Positions 35,526 to 45,404 of a DNA stretch of 64,000 nucleotides are shown one piece after another (position 1 is the stretch's first letter; every line of letters begins with the position of its first letter). The notes under the pieces are model-generated. The model did not search any database, was not told the origin of the DNA, and saw nothing but the letters and a program-made list of their open reading frames with translations. The DNA lies in IMG/VR virus record IMGVR_UViG_3300050120_000309, positions 1 to 64,000 of that record; one strand, written 5' to 3'. Both the position numbers and the translations under genes were made by a program. Source of the stretch: a virus.

Positions 35526-37967
35526 TTACTTGATCTGTGCAGCCTCGAGCCGCATTTTGCCGAGGAATCGCGCTCTTTCGGGAGGCGACATATAACGAAG
35601 GCGTGACTGGAGCAAGTGCTGAGCCTCAAGAGTGGCTTCATCCAGGACAGCGTCTGTTGCCGTAGCAGCAGCTGCTGTCGCATCCGTGATCTGTGTGTGG
35701 TCATCAACCGCTACGGTCGTCTCGATGGGCGTTGTAGCAGCAGTGGAGTCTGTGAACTTGAGGCCCGTGAGGATGTCGGATACCGAGTCGCGCAGGCTGG
35801 TGATATGCCGCTTCGACAGGGACTCGATCTTCTCGTTGGTCTGCTCGGCAGTCAGGCTCTTGAAGCCGTCGTGTCCCTTGAGTACGTTGTGCATGACGAT
35901 TTGCTGAGCGAGGGTGTGCTTGGTCGCTGCGAGGATGACATTGCGCGATGAAACGAGCGCCGTGTTCTCGGCAACAAGCGAATCTTTCTCGGACATGAGG
36001 CCGTTGAGAACCTCGTCCTTCTCATCCAGCTCGGAGCGCATCAGAACGACGTGATCCTTATTGCCGGCGAGACGGGACATTGCCCAGGCGAACTGGTCGT
36101 CTGCACTCCAGTGATCAAGCATGGAACGAACTGCCTGACGAAGAATCCAGGTTGCGTCGTAGTAGCCGTCGGTCTCCTTCGGAAGGGCGGTGTAACCCTT
36201 GTCGAGGGACTTCAGAGTGGCTACGAGCGAAGCCCGTACTTCAGGTGCGATCTCTTTCGGAGCGGTAGCGCCATCCTTGAGGACGACAGAACCAATGGCA
36301 GCATCTACGAGCTTGGTGTACGCCTCGTCTGTCTGGTTGGACCCGTCGGCGACGGCGGTGGTGTCTTCACCCGCCTTGGTTGGAGCAGGAAAAGCCGCTT
36401 CTTTGATCGTGATGTTGCCCAGGATCTGATCTCTGAGCTCTACTGAGATCTTGGCGCGTCCCAGAACCGTCCGGGCAGCAGCTGCAGAAGCAGCGTCAGC
36501 GATCGGGAAGGTCGAGAGCGGACCACAGTAGGAATCTTTGTTGTCGACAAGCTGGGTGTCGCCCATCTCGAGAACTACTTCAGCCAGGACACCAGCGGCG
36601 TCAGCGAAGAAGTCACGATCGAGATCGTTGGCTGCTTTCCAGTCAGCGAAGTCGGTGGCCGCGGGAGCAGCATCTGCCTTCGTGCATTCGCAGTCATCTC
36701 CACCCTCGCAACCCTCTTCGTGCTTCATGGCGATTTCCTTGCCCTGAAACTCCTTGGCTGCCTTGGCGGACTTGGTGGAAACACCCTTGGATTGACCGGA
36801 CGGACCAGCCTTCTCCTTCTTCTTGGCGTCTTCCATCAGCTCTACGAGTTCTGCTGCTACAACTGGGTCAGTCGCGTCCTGCACGATGGCGTCCCACTTG
36901 TTCTTGCGAATCTTGGCATTGACGACGGAAACCAGGCTGCGCTTCGAGGTCTTCAGCTCTTCCGTCTCAGGCGCCCAGGCAGCGAGTGAGTCCTTGACGG
37001 ACAGAGCACGCTCAGAGGTGAGATCTGGGGACTTCAGTTCGGTGCTTAGCGCAGCAAAGTCAAGCGTCGAAATGTCGAGAACTGAATTCATTGAATCCTC
37101 GGCTACAGACAAATCGGACTCATACAAACCATCCGTGAGTCGTAGTCCGTCAGCGGTTGCGGTGTTCTGCATGTTGATTGGGAGACCCAGGAAGAACATC
37201 TTCTCTAGGCTGTCGGTCAGAACCTTCTTGCTGAGGGTGGTGGCGAATGGGTCAGCAGCGAAGTTGATAAAACTGACTTCCTGGTTGATCAACGAGCCGG
37301 CGATGATGAACATCGACTTGCCGTCTTCCATCTCGCCCGGCTTGTGTCCGCACTTACCGTCGGTTGCCCAATCGGTGTGGCACAGAGAGCAGACCGCAGC
37401 ATCGGTTTTGAACCCGACTGAAACTGTGAGGTACTCATCAGCTAGAACTTTGCGGATCGCATCGGGATTCGTGATGCGCAGACCGAGGTCGGTGTAACCC
37501 AGACCCGTGTACTCGTCAAGCGGAAGTAGATTGTCTACGATCCAGTCAACTGAATCGAACAGGCTCTTTCGCTTGCGACCGTCACGCTGGTAGAAGAGGA
37601 AGTCCTTCAGGACAGGCATGTCAGTGCTGTACTTGTAGCTCTCGTCGACGTACTTTGCTTCGAGAACTCTTCCAAGAACATCACCATGCTCGTTGTGTCC
37701 AATAAGGACCGGGCGGGCTGTTCTCAGAGTGGTGAGGCCATCTTCAGACTTCTGTGGGAGCCAGGTGTGAATGGACTCCATCATCTTGTCGGGGCGGTAG
37801 AATCTCCGGTTCCCGTTGACGATGCCAGCATGGGAAGCAGCTACATGAACAAGCAGGCTGTGGCCAGTGTCGGACTGAGAGTCCTTGCACTCGAACAGGT
37901 GTTGCTTATTCTCCCGGACTTCCGTAGGGCGGAAGGTCCAGAAGTCGCGCATCTGGATCCAGGACAT
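35526..37967 (-). CDS. Prohead protease fused to scaffold
   Basis: 813 aa. The N-terminal 270 residues have prohead protease marks: 'LLVHVAASHAGIVNGNRRFY', 'VLIGHNEHGDVLGRV' and 'YLTVSVGFKT', with a likely catalytic His in GHNEH and Ser in TVSVGF. A CSLCHTDW...KCGH cluster inside it could bind zinc. The rest (about 270-813) is long helices rich in Ala, Lys and Glu plus a short cysteine cluster (EEGCEGGDDCEC), as in scaffolding proteins. One gene would therefore deliver both assembly core and maturation protease. Confidence 0.65.
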   Translation of the reverse strand: MSWIQMRDFWTFRPTEVRENKQHLFECKDSQSDTGHSLLVHVAASHAGIVNGNRRFYRPDKMMESIHTWLPQKSEDGLTTLRTARPVLIGHNEHGDVLGRVLEAKYVDESYKYSTDMPVLKDFLFYQRDGRKRKSLFDSVDWIVDNLLPLDEYTGLGYTDLGLRITNPDAIRKVLADEYLTVSVGFKTDAAVCSLCHTDWATDGKCGHKPGEMEDGKSMFIIAGSLINQEVSFINFAADPFATTLSKKVLTDSLEKMFFLGLPINMQNTATADGLRLTDGLYESDLSVAEDSMNSVLDISTLDFAALSTELKSPDLTSERALSVKDSLAAWAPETEELKTSKRSLVSVVNAKIRKNKWDAIVQDATDPVVAAELVELMEDAKKKEKAGPSGQSKGVSTKSAKAAKEFQGKEIAMKHEEGCEGGDDCECTKADAAPAATDFADWKAANDLDRDFFADAAGVLAEVVLEMGDTQLVDNKDSYCGPLSTFPIADAASAAAARTVLGRAKISVELRDQILGNITIKEAAFPAPTKAGEDTTAVADGSNQTDEAYTKLVDAAIGSVVLKDGATAPKEIAPEVRASLVATLKSLDKGYTALPKETDGYYDATWILRQAVRSMLDHWSADDQFAWAMSRLAGNKDHVVLMRSELDEKDEVLNGLMSEKDSLVAENTALVSSRNVILAATKHTLAQQIVMHNVLKGHDGFKSLTAEQTNEKIESLSKRHITSLRDSVSDILTGLKFTDSTAATTPIETTVAVDDHTQITDATAAAATATDAVLDEATLEAQHLLQSRLRYMSPPERARFLGKMRLEAAQIK

Positions 37968-38079
37968 GCTGCCTCTGACTTCTTACTGGTTTTGTGTGGA
38001 AGGACCGTACCCGGGGAGAGAAACAGGCGTTGGGCCTTTGCTCGTATCCGTAATCGGGGTTACACGGTAGTGAATTTGC

Positions 38080-40308
38080 TTAGAGAGATTCTGTGCGTCG
38101 GCGATCGGTGTTTTCCGGATCTGGTGAGGATGCTGGAAAAAGGTCACATTCGTCGGCTTGGTCGGATCTGAGGACATCGGATGCCTTGAGGCTCAGGCTC
38201 GATGACACAAGCACAGAGACCAGATCGGGGTCGTAGGTTGTAGCCACAAGCGACTTCATGTGGTCTATCCCCGTTCGGTCCTGTCTAGTATAGGAATTCA
38301 CATCACCTTCAACGGAATCACTAAGCAACCGGTCGGCTATCGTGTCGATCACGGCTGCTGATCGCACCTTCCAATCAGCGATATCCATGGAGCCAGTGAG
38401 ACCGCATTCGCTCTGCATTGTCTCTGCAAGACTCACCAGTTCATCGGTGAAATCAGATGCTGCTCCTTCAAGCGCGCTCTGTGCCTTCGTTGGCCCGAGT
38501 GCAGTACCGTGCTGATTGGAGGGTGCATTCTTGTTTGCAACGGACTTCGCCGCGGGTGAGCTCTTCTTGGCGGTAGCGCGCTGAGGAGCGCCGCCACCAG
38601 CTTTGATGTGCGCAGTCTTCGCTTCGAGGACACTGACTTTGTGGCCGGAGGTAGCCTCGGAGTGAGCGGTCTTCGCCTTCATGAGACCTTGCTCGATGTT
38701 GGCCTGCTTGCCGGCGTGCTCGGTCTGCAGCGGCAAAGCTTCCTTCATCTGCTCATGCTGCATCTCCATGATGTCCATCTGCGATTTAGCTTTGGCCTTC
38801 TCTGTTTCCTGGACCAGGCGAACGACGTGCAGATCGAAGTGCAGCTTCTTGCGCTGAACCTCTTTGAATGTCTTCTTGCCGATCATCTTGCGCGCTTCAT
38901 CCTCGTCGATGAGGTTGTTGAGGAAGAGCTGGATGACGTGGTTCTCGAACTTGATCTTGTTGTCGAGGTCGATCTCGTGGAAGAGGATCCATGTGCGCGC
39001 CACGGCCTTCTGGACGGAGACCGAGTAGGTCGCCTCCATAAAGAGTTCCTTGAAGATCTGCAGGCGCACGAGACCACCAAAGGTTTCGAGGTCAGCCTTG
39101 ATGGCGTCCTTCAGGTTCTGAGAGATGTTGTCAGCAGTGGCTCGGTTGGCATTCTTGCCGTCACCCATATCGAGTGCAGACATACCAAGACCGGTGTAGA
39201 TACGGCCTTTGTAGTGCTCGATCATGGTCTTTGGATCAAGACCCTTGCCTTCGGCACCGACGACGGCGACTTCGACGCGCTCGTCTGTAACGAACACACC
39301 TTCCTTCGGCATGTTCTCGATTTGCCACTTGATCAGATCGGTCTCGCTGGTGCCGTTCTCATCCCAGGTGGCCGGGGCGTCCTCGGTTCCGACCTTGATG
39401 TGGAAGAGAGGGAAGAGGTGGTTGATGTATAGCAGCTCGACGTTCTCTTCGAGGCGGCGCAGGGCGAAGATGTCATCCTTGACGCCGACCAGGCGCGGGG
39501 TGCCGAAGCGATGACCTGGCTTGACGTCCCATTTGAAGTGAATCACGTCGTCGAGGTCGATGTCCTGGAACGGAGCTCCTGTCTCGAAGTAGCGACGCCA
39601 CTTGGTGGGCACACCGTCCTCAAGATAGGGGAAGATCAGGTGGGCTGGGACCAGCCGGTAGCCGGCAACCGGAGGCTTACGGCCCTTCTTCTGTTTGACG
39701 GGCGCAGCATCTTCCTGACGGATCTTCTCAAGGAAGCAGTTCGAGGCGAGCAGGAGGTTGTAGAGAATCTGCGTGTAGAACGACTGTGTGTCGCGCTCCA
39801 TCACGTACTCCATCACCTCAAGCCGACGGGTCAGGTACTCGACGTCGGGATCCTGGTCGCCAATGATCTCGAAGCCGTTGCGGAACATCAGCGACAGCTT
39901 GCGACTGGTGGCCTGGCGGACATAGGGCTCTGTATCGAAGATCGTGAAGGGCTCGAGCAGGTTGTACTCGGGCTGAATGATGCCGGACATGCGCCGATAG
40001 GTCTGGTTGGCGTCATCTGTCCGCTTGGCGATGGACTCGGCGAGGGGCTGCGGAACCTTGATGCGGTCCTGCATCTTCAAAGTTGAGGTCTTGGCCATCG
40101 GAATGAAGCGCTCGCCGTCGGTCATGACCGTGTTCATGGTCAGCCGGTGCATGCCGCGCACGCTGGGCTTGAGCTCTACGCCGTCGACCTTTCGGACGAG
40201 ACGCTGGGCCTTGGGAATGGAAAGAGACCCATCCTTCCAGGCGGTGAGCTTACTTTGGCGCTGCAGTTCATGATTGGCTTGTGACGCGAGTTGCTGCTTC
40301 GTTGGCAT
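38080..40308 (-). CDS. Portal protein
   Basis: 742 aa. The core 'EPYVRQATSRKLSLMFRNGF', 'DDVIHFKWDVKPGHRFGTPR', 'VVGAEGKGLDP' and 'IYTGLGMSALDMGDG' is characteristic of large-myophage portals, with the 'RFG.P' and 'G.SA..MG' motifs. The long C-terminal 200 residues are helical, lysine-rich and low-complexity, probably a barrel or tail. It forms the dodecameric DNA channel at the capsid vertex. The last 200 bases carry a late-promoter-like element that drives the next genes. Confidence 0.8.
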   Translation of the reverse strand: MPTKQQLASQANHELQRQSKLTAWKDGSLSIPKAQRLVRKVDGVELKPSVRGMHRLTMNTVMTDGERFIPMAKTSTLKMQDRIKVPQPLAESIAKRTDDANQTYRRMSGIIQPEYNLLEPFTIFDTEPYVRQATSRKLSLMFRNGFEIIGDQDPDVEYLTRRLEVMEYVMERDTQSFYTQILYNLLLASNCFLEKIRQEDAAPVKQKKGRKPPVAGYRLVPAHLIFPYLEDGVPTKWRRYFETGAPFQDIDLDDVIHFKWDVKPGHRFGTPRLVGVKDDIFALRRLEENVELLYINHLFPLFHIKVGTEDAPATWDENGTSETDLIKWQIENMPKEGVFVTDERVEVAVVGAEGKGLDPKTMIEHYKGRIYTGLGMSALDMGDGKNANRATADNISQNLKDAIKADLETFGGLVRLQIFKELFMEATYSVSVQKAVARTWILFHEIDLDNKIKFENHVIQLFLNNLIDEDEARKMIGKKTFKEVQRKKLHFDLHVVRLVQETEKAKAKSQMDIMEMQHEQMKEALPLQTEHAGKQANIEQGLMKAKTAHSEATSGHKVSVLEAKTAHIKAGGGAPQRATAKKSSPAAKSVANKNAPSNQHGTALGPTKAQSALEGAASDFTDELVSLAETMQSECGLTGSMDIADWKVRSAAVIDTIADRLLSDSVEGDVNSYTRQDRTGIDHMKSLVATTYDPDLVSVLVSSSLSLKASDVLRSDQADECDLFPASSPDPENTDRRRTESL
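38285..38296 (-). promoter_or_regulatory. Late-promoter-like element, copy 4 (inside portal gene)
   Basis: Plus-strand CTGTCTAGTATAGGAA (core 38285-38296) inside the portal 3' end, encoding NSYTRQ in the portal frame. It is placed about 318 nt before the protease-scaffold start and heads a unit that ends at the terminator at 32422-32447. Confidence 0.6.
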
Positions 40309-40322
40309 AGGATACCGGGGTG

Positions 40323-41930
40323 TTACAGAGACTGGCTGATGCCGGAGATGGCGGTCTGAACGCCGGCTTTGGAGAGGACCGCTGCGGCGGCGGCAGTTGG
40401 AGCGGGGACAGCAGGCGGGGTGACGGTGATGACACCGTTCGAGACGGTGTAGCTGGCACCGTTGCCAGACTGCGTTGTGGCGAGGATGGAGCCGACGGTG
40501 GATAGGAGGGTCGTCGAGCTGGATGCTGCGGTAGTCGTGCTTTGCTGCTGCTTGAGGAACGAATCAGCCAGGGAAGAGAGGGTTCCGAGGTTGTTGACCA
40601 TCGTCAGCAGCTTCACCTGGTTGCAGGTGTCGGACTGCGTGCGGGTCATGAGCTTCTTGAAGGAGTTCAACGACGTGGAGATCTTGCTATTCGCCTTCGC
40701 CATACTCCAGTCGAGGATCGTGGACAATTCCTGCATGCCAGAAGAGAGTCCGAGAGATATTCCCGACGAACTTGACTGAGAGCAGCTCGGAGAGGGTGCC
40801 GGCGGAGCGGCGGGCGGGGGTGGGGTCGCCGAAGAGGTTCCACAGGCTGACGCGGCGCTGTTCGACGTGATCAAACCGGCCAGCGCGCCGCTTGTGACGC
40901 GCGCATCTTGGGTTGTCGTGCGCAAAACACCGATCAAGGAGCTTGCAGCACCGCTCTGGACCGAAGTGAGGCCGGCTCCGAGGCTGTTGGTCATCGATTT
41001 CAGAGGAGCGATCGCCATTTGAGCGATTCGATCGAGAGAAAAGACCATCGAGGAGGCGTCGCTCATCAACTGGACGAAGACGAAGGAGGTCAGACCGTTG
41101 GAGATGTCCTGAAGACTCTCGCTGGCGTCCGTTGATTGGACCAAAGTGAAGAGACTCTTGACCTGAGCGAGTTCTGAAGTGGCCAGGTTGGCGAATGTGT
41201 TCACCATGCAGCCAATGTCCTGGCTGATCGACGAAATACCCGCCATCATCGAGAAGGCGGACGCATAAGTGAGCCCCATTGCTGCAACGTGGTCAGTGAG
41301 GGCGTCATTCACGTCGTCTCCGACGTCGACAGTCGATGCTGGAATGACATTGGGTGACGATGCGGTAGCTGCTACCCCGGCCGCGGCCGGATAAGTAGTG
41401 AGTTGACTGGCGATTGCGGTGTAGACCGTTGCCTGGGTCTTGAGACTGCGCAGCATCAGGGGAAGCTGGGAGCTGAAGTCGCCCTGGCCGGCTAGGCCCG
41501 CCTCAACTGCCTTGTTGATCGTGACGACAGCCTGGTTCTGAAAGGGATTGGGCTGAATCGTAGCATCGGTGCCGGCGGCCTGTGTGAGTTGCTGCGCGCC
41601 GAACTCCACATCGAGGAGATTGGAGTACATCAGCATCGAGACCGCCGGAGGAATGGCCCCGTAGATGGCACTGAGAGCGCGGCCGAGGTCAGGGTTCGAT
41701 GCAGTGTTGACGGTGATGCCGAGGCCCTTGGTCAAACTGAGAATCACGCCCTGCAGATAGACTGCCGTACCGGCCAGGTCGATCAGGTCGGCACTGAGCA
41801 CTGTGGCGCGCGAGCTGTTCGTCGCCGTTCCACCGCCCGTCGTCGAAGTCGGAACGACAGAAGGGGTAGCTGACGGTGAAGGCACCGTGAGCGGGGGATT
41901 GCGAGCGAACTTCCATGGAGAGAAGGACAT
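40323..41930 (-). CDS. Large helical head-region protein, unknown
   Basis: 535 aa, mostly helical, Ser/Ala/Thr-rich, with a proline-rich break near residue 370 (TPPPPAAPPAPSPS). Weakly amphipathic segments dominate, without clear transmembrane helices or nuclease motifs. It lies between terminase and portal, where large myophages encode internal head or neck proteins. No family is recognised. Only 3 nt separate it from the 136-aa gene upstream. Confidence 0.5.
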   Translation of the reverse strand: MSFSPWKFARNPPLTVPSPSATPSVVPTSTTGGGTATNSSRATVLSADLIDLAGTAVYLQGVILSLTKGLGITVNTASNPDLGRALSAIYGAIPPAVSMLMYSNLLDVEFGAQQLTQAAGTDATIQPNPFQNQAVVTINKAVEAGLAGQGDFSSQLPLMLRSLKTQATVYTAIASQLTTYPAAAGVAATASSPNVIPASTVDVGDDVNDALTDHVAAMGLTYASAFSMMAGISSISQDIGCMVNTFANLATSELAQVKSLFTLVQSTDASESLQDISNGLTSFVFVQLMSDASSMVFSLDRIAQMAIAPLKSMTNSLGAGLTSVQSGAASSLIGVLRTTTQDARVTSGALAGLITSNSAASACGTSSATPPPPAAPPAPSPSCSQSSSSGISLGLSSGMQELSTILDWSMAKANSKISTSLNSFKKLMTRTQSDTCNQVKLLTMVNNLGTLSSLADSFLKQQQSTTTAASSSTTLLSTVGSILATTQSGNGASYTVSNGVITVTPPAVPAPTAAAAAVLSKAGVQTAISGISQSL

Positions 41931-41933
41931 GAT

Positions 41934-42344
41934 TTACCCGGCTAGCGCCGAGACCTTGGCGCCGATGGCGGACGGGTTCTGGAGATCAGTTGGGGACAGG
42001 GCAAACACCTGACCGAAGTTCTGGAGTGACTGGAACTGATTACCCACCTGGCCAAGAGCCGCATCGGGGTACATCATGGCAGCGACAGAAGCGTTGTTGG
42101 GGATCAGATACTTGATCACGGCGTAAGCGGCAGCCAGAATCCAGTGGGTGGAGCTGTACGACGCCATCTGTGACTTGAAGTCGGACAGTCCGTGGAAGGT
42201 GGCGTTGTGATAACTGAGGGAGCCAGCAAAGCCCAGCTGCTGCTGGAAGGGCCATTGCGTAAGCTTCGACATCACAGACACGGCAATCGGTCTCTCGAAG
42301 GAGCTGAGATATCCGGCGGCGATGTTGCTTTGGACTTGGCTCAT
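41934..42344 (-). CDS. Unknown small head-region protein (136 aa)
   Basis: Contains one hydrophobic stretch ('THWILAAAYAVIKYLIP', about residues 66-82) and a C-terminal 'FQSLQNFGQVFALSPTDLQ'. Its ATG overlaps the terminase stop (TAATG), so it is translationally coupled to TerL. Function unknown; possibly an internal head or membrane-targeted ejection protein. Confidence 0.5.
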   Translation of the reverse strand: MSQVQSNIAAGYLSSFERPIAVSVMSKLTQWPFQQQLGFAGSLSYHNATFHGLSDFKSQMASYSSTHWILAAAYAVIKYLIPNNASVAAMMYPDAALGQVGNQFQSLQNFGQVFALSPTDLQNPSAIGAKVSALAG

Positions 42345-44464
42345 TAGCGGTTGAAGCGTATTCCAGACGCGATGCCATTGAAGGGGGAGACACCAAAGCG
42401 CGACATGCCGCTGTTGGAACCGCCGGAACGGAAGCCACCTGAAGAAGGCAGGCCACGGGAGGGAACTCGACTGCCTGTGGGAGCGGGACGACCTTGTCCG
42501 CCCACCATCATGGCGCCGCGACCGTTGTGAAGAACACGTCCCTGTTGGGGCTGAGCGGCAGGGAGTCCACGTGCTGGAACTCCACTGCGCCGGGCCATGA
42601 CTGATTTGGTCTGCTCCGTCGTATCGGCAGGAGCCGAGCTCGGAAAGGGAGAAGACGGTGCTGCGGGCTGGTATGCGCCTAGACCCCAGCCTGCCACGTG
42701 GGCAATCTGAGCCAAACGTCGTACTGCTTCCTTGGTCCGGAAGAGGCCAAATTCGATCTCGATACCGAGCATGGCGAGCATGAATGCATCGAGGTCGTGG
42801 TCACCTGTTTCGGCATCAGTCTCATAGCTGGCAGGCACTCCATGGGTCGACCAGCTCTTGACGCGGTAGCCCTGCATCTGTGCGATCAGGATCTTGTCAT
42901 CATCAGCGGAAAGCTCGACGAGTTCATTCTCGAGAGCGATGACAGTGCCTTCGACCATGAACGGCTTGGTCCGGCGTTTGATATCTTCTTCATCGTCCTT
43001 GCGCTTGCGCTCACCGATCTCACGATTGGGGACGAGCTTGTTGAACTCCAAGGTGCCACCGAAGTCGATGACCTTGAGGTTCTTCATCTTGTACGTCTGC
43101 GCGTCGCCTTCTTTCCCAGCCAACTGGCCTTCGGTACGGAGCAGTTCATCTTGCGCGAAGCCAAAGCCGGCATCAATGTAGATGTGGTCGCACATCCACT
43201 TCTTATTGAGTCGCTTGATCTCGGCGATGGATAGGGCGACGGTAGACTTGGGGTCATCGACGACGCACCGGTCGACGGCCTTGCGCACGCGGGTATTGGT
43301 GTCATATTCAACGACATATATCCTGGTTCCAGTACCCTTACCATTCCAGTCAATGCCCATGATGTAACGCTTGGTGTTATCCGGCCGCGCGTCGCGGTGG
43401 GCATAGAATCTCTGCGTTTTATCGAGGAAGAACGACTTGAACACGCCGGCCACTGGGTCACCGAACTCGGCAAGAAACTCATGGATGAAGCGATCCATGG
43501 TCTTGGCTTCGAGCATGTAGTTCTCGCGCTTCTCCTCAGACCACTCGGGGTGGTCAGTGATGGGGAAGAAGAACTCTTTGTACTCATCGAACTTCTGACA
43601 CATCTGGTAGTACATGCCACGCAGACCTGTCGGGGTTGACGATCCGTGGAAGGTCAGCTCTTTGAAGCGGCGCAACAGCGGCATCAGCGCGTCGTAGTCA
43701 TCCTCGTTGAGATAGTCCTGTTCATCCAGGCGGATGCGACGGGGGTTCTGACCTCGAGTGGCTCCGCCCTTCTTACCCGAACCTGAACCGGCGGTGAAGA
43801 TCTTGATGATCGACCCGTTGTTGAAGCGAAGGAAGTAGTAGGGGGATTGTTTCTGCTGGGCAAGGACACCGGCCAGGCTGGGGGAATTCTCCAGCTGGCT
43901 CAGGATCTCCATGTACCACATTTCAGCCTGGGTCTGCTGAGGGCAAACGATCATGGTCTCAAGCTTCTTGCGGGTGAGTGCCAGGTGCAGTTCTTCTCCG
44001 ATACCGGTAGAGGACTTACCCATACCACGAGCCCATCGGTCGACCTTGCGCGGAGCGGTGCAGCTCAGCGCTTCCTTCTGATACCACCGGAGGGGCATGG
44101 GAATGAAGTCGCCGTCTGCGTTCTTGACGACGATGTTCTTGCCAACCCAATGGGCAGGGTCGTAGATATCCCGGATCTCATCGATCGTCATGTCCTCGCC
44201 GAGTTCAGCCATCTGGGCCTGCTTCTCGAGGAACATCTGCTCATCGTTGATTCCACGGCACTTGATGTTGAAAGTGCGACCAGGAAACTTTGACTTGTAG
44301 TCGATGTGGCACTTGCGGCAGATGTCGTTCTGCATCTGGCGCACGATGCCCTTATCGGTGCCGTCGGCGTTCCGATCGCGTGCAATGGTCTTACTCAGAA
44401 ACTGTTGCTCTTCGGCAGGCATGCTCGTAAGCAGCTGCTTGAGAGTCACAAAGTTGTCAGGCAT
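42344..44464 (-). CDS. terL: Terminase large subunit
   Basis: 706 aa from ATG 44464; an upstream TTG at 44533 would overlap the previous gene and is less likely. ATPase: Walker A 'ARGMGKS' near residue 147 and Walker B 'RIRLDEQDY' near 245. RNase H-like nuclease: 'MGIDWNGKG' near 368, 'IYIDAGFGF' near 432 and 'DHDLDAFMLAM' near 555 give the acidic triad. An N-terminal 'CRKCHIDYKS' plus a later cysteine may bind zinc. A proline/serine/glycine-rich tail of about 130 residues follows the nuclease. It packages DNA through the portal. No small subunit lies next to it; the 254-aa gene at 49.6 kb is a weak candidate. Confidence 0.9.
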   Translation of the reverse strand: MPDNFVTLKQLLTSMPAEEQQFLSKTIARDRNADGTDKGIVRQMQNDICRKCHIDYKSKFPGRTFNIKCRGINDEQMFLEKQAQMAELGEDMTIDEIRDIYDPAHWVGKNIVVKNADGDFIPMPLRWYQKEALSCTAPRKVDRWARGMGKSSTGIGEELHLALTRKKLETMIVCPQQTQAEMWYMEILSQLENSPSLAGVLAQQKQSPYYFLRFNNGSIIKIFTAGSGSGKKGGATRGQNPRRIRLDEQDYLNEDDYDALMPLLRRFKELTFHGSSTPTGLRGMYYQMCQKFDEYKEFFFPITDHPEWSEEKRENYMLEAKTMDRFIHEFLAEFGDPVAGVFKSFFLDKTQRFYAHRDARPDNTKRYIMGIDWNGKGTGTRIYVVEYDTNTRVRKAVDRCVVDDPKSTVALSIAEIKRLNKKWMCDHIYIDAGFGFAQDELLRTEGQLAGKEGDAQTYKMKNLKVIDFGGTLEFNKLVPNREIGERKRKDDEEDIKRRTKPFMVEGTVIALENELVELSADDDKILIAQMQGYRVKSWSTHGVPASYETDAETGDHDLDAFMLAMLGIEIEFGLFRTKEAVRRLAQIAHVAGWGLGAYQPAAPSSPFPSSAPADTTEQTKSVMARRSGVPARGLPAAQPQQGRVLHNGRGAMMVGGQGRPAPTGSRVPSRGLPSSGGFRSGGSNSGMSRFGVSPFNGIASGIRFNR

Positions 44465-44486
44465 AGAGGAGGTGTTCCAGACGTGC

Positions 44487-44888
44487 TTAGTTGAGGCGGA
44501 GGATCTTGACGGTGATGGCGCCAGGGCCAACAATGGCCGAAACAGTCACCTTGATGGCGCGGCCCTTGAGGGAGATCCCGGTTGGCCATTCACCAACTTC
44601 AAGGCCACTGGCATTGAAGATCGTGACGCCGGTGAAGGTCTTGACCGATACGAAGGTTCCGGTACCGTCATCATTGAGGACCTCAATGGTGCAGGACGTG
44701 GTTCCATCCGTGAAGGAGGGAACTACCTCGATCGAATTGGCCTGGGGATTAATGGCAGCCGACGTTGTACCTGCAGTGATTGCTGTTAGCAACGTGGCAG
44801 GAGTTGAGTAGGACGGTGTGAGATCGCCGACGTTCCAGCGAGGGGGAAGGCCCATTGAAGGGTGCGGACTGAGAGGACTACGACCCAT
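44487..44888 (-). CDS. Small beta-rich protein, unknown
   Basis: 133 aa, with an N-terminal proline-rich leader and a beta sandwich ('NSIEVVPSFTDGTTSCTIEV', 'SVKTFTGVTIFNASGLEVG', 'GAITVKILRLN'). AGGAG lies just before ATG 44888. It is the last gene before terminase and follows membrane-active proteins. It may be a small capsid or decoration protein. Confidence 0.5.
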   Translation of the reverse strand: MGRSPLSPHPSMGLPPRWNVGDLTPSYSTPATLLTAITAGTTSAAINPQANSIEVVPSFTDGTTSCTIEVLNDDGTGTFVSVKTFTGVTIFNASGLEVGEWPTGISLKGRAIKVTVSAIVGPGAITVKILRLN

Positions 44889-44900
44889 GAGGATCTCCTG

Positions 44901-45401
44901 TTATCTGTGAAGGAAGAGGGCTTCTTGGCCGAGCCACCTGCGAGAAGTGGTCGATGTGCCTGTGAGCTCGATGGCGGCGCGCTGTCTGCGCTGTTGGGAA
45001 GTCTTGGTGTCGATGTAGTCGCCACCGAACCGTAGCTTCTGAGCAAAGCGCCCTTCAGCGGTGAGTTCGGAGAAGCCACGAATCAAGGTGTGCGTGAACT
45101 GGTTGGTCGCATATCCAACGAGCAAAGTGCCGGCGAGGGCGGCGGCTACGGGAGGCAGGCCGAAAGTCGCGGTGAGCCCGGCGGCTGCAATTCCACCAAG
45201 AACCGGTTGAACTGCCAGTGAAACGGACTGAGCTGCCAGTGTGGGGATCAGTTCCCCGCGTTTGGCAGAGGCCACTTCCATAGCAAGGATAGGAAGACCC
45301 CAGTACGCGCCTTCTGAAGCAAACTTGTGTCCCTTCCAATAGGAGTTCTTGATCTCCCTGGAGAAGGTGATGGGTTCATCTCTGGGTGTTAGCCATGCCA
45401 T
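44901..45401 (-). CDS. Glycine-rich membrane-active protein (166 aa)
   Basis: Two hydrophobic, glycine/alanine-rich segments ('SLAVQPVLGGIAAAGLTATF', about residues 61-80, and 'PVAAALAGTLLVGYAT', about 84-99) sit between polar ends. It is one of four consecutive genes with glycine-zipper composition upstream of terminase. Candidate virion protein ejected into the host envelope; no family recognised. Confidence 0.45.
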   Translation of the reverse strand: MAWLTPRDEPITFSREIKNSYWKGHKFASEGAYWGLPILAMEVASAKRGELIPTLAAQSVSLAVQPVLGGIAAAGLTATFGLPPVAAALAGTLLVGYATNQFTHTLIRGFSELTAEGRFAQKLRFGGDYIDTKTSQQRRQRAAIELTGTSTTSRRWLGQEALFLHR

Positions 45402-45404
45402 TTA

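Noticed and set aside
42694-42706. CCACGTGG near 42.7 kb as a second parS
   Set aside because: Only the 8-base core matches and it lies inside the terminase coding sequence.
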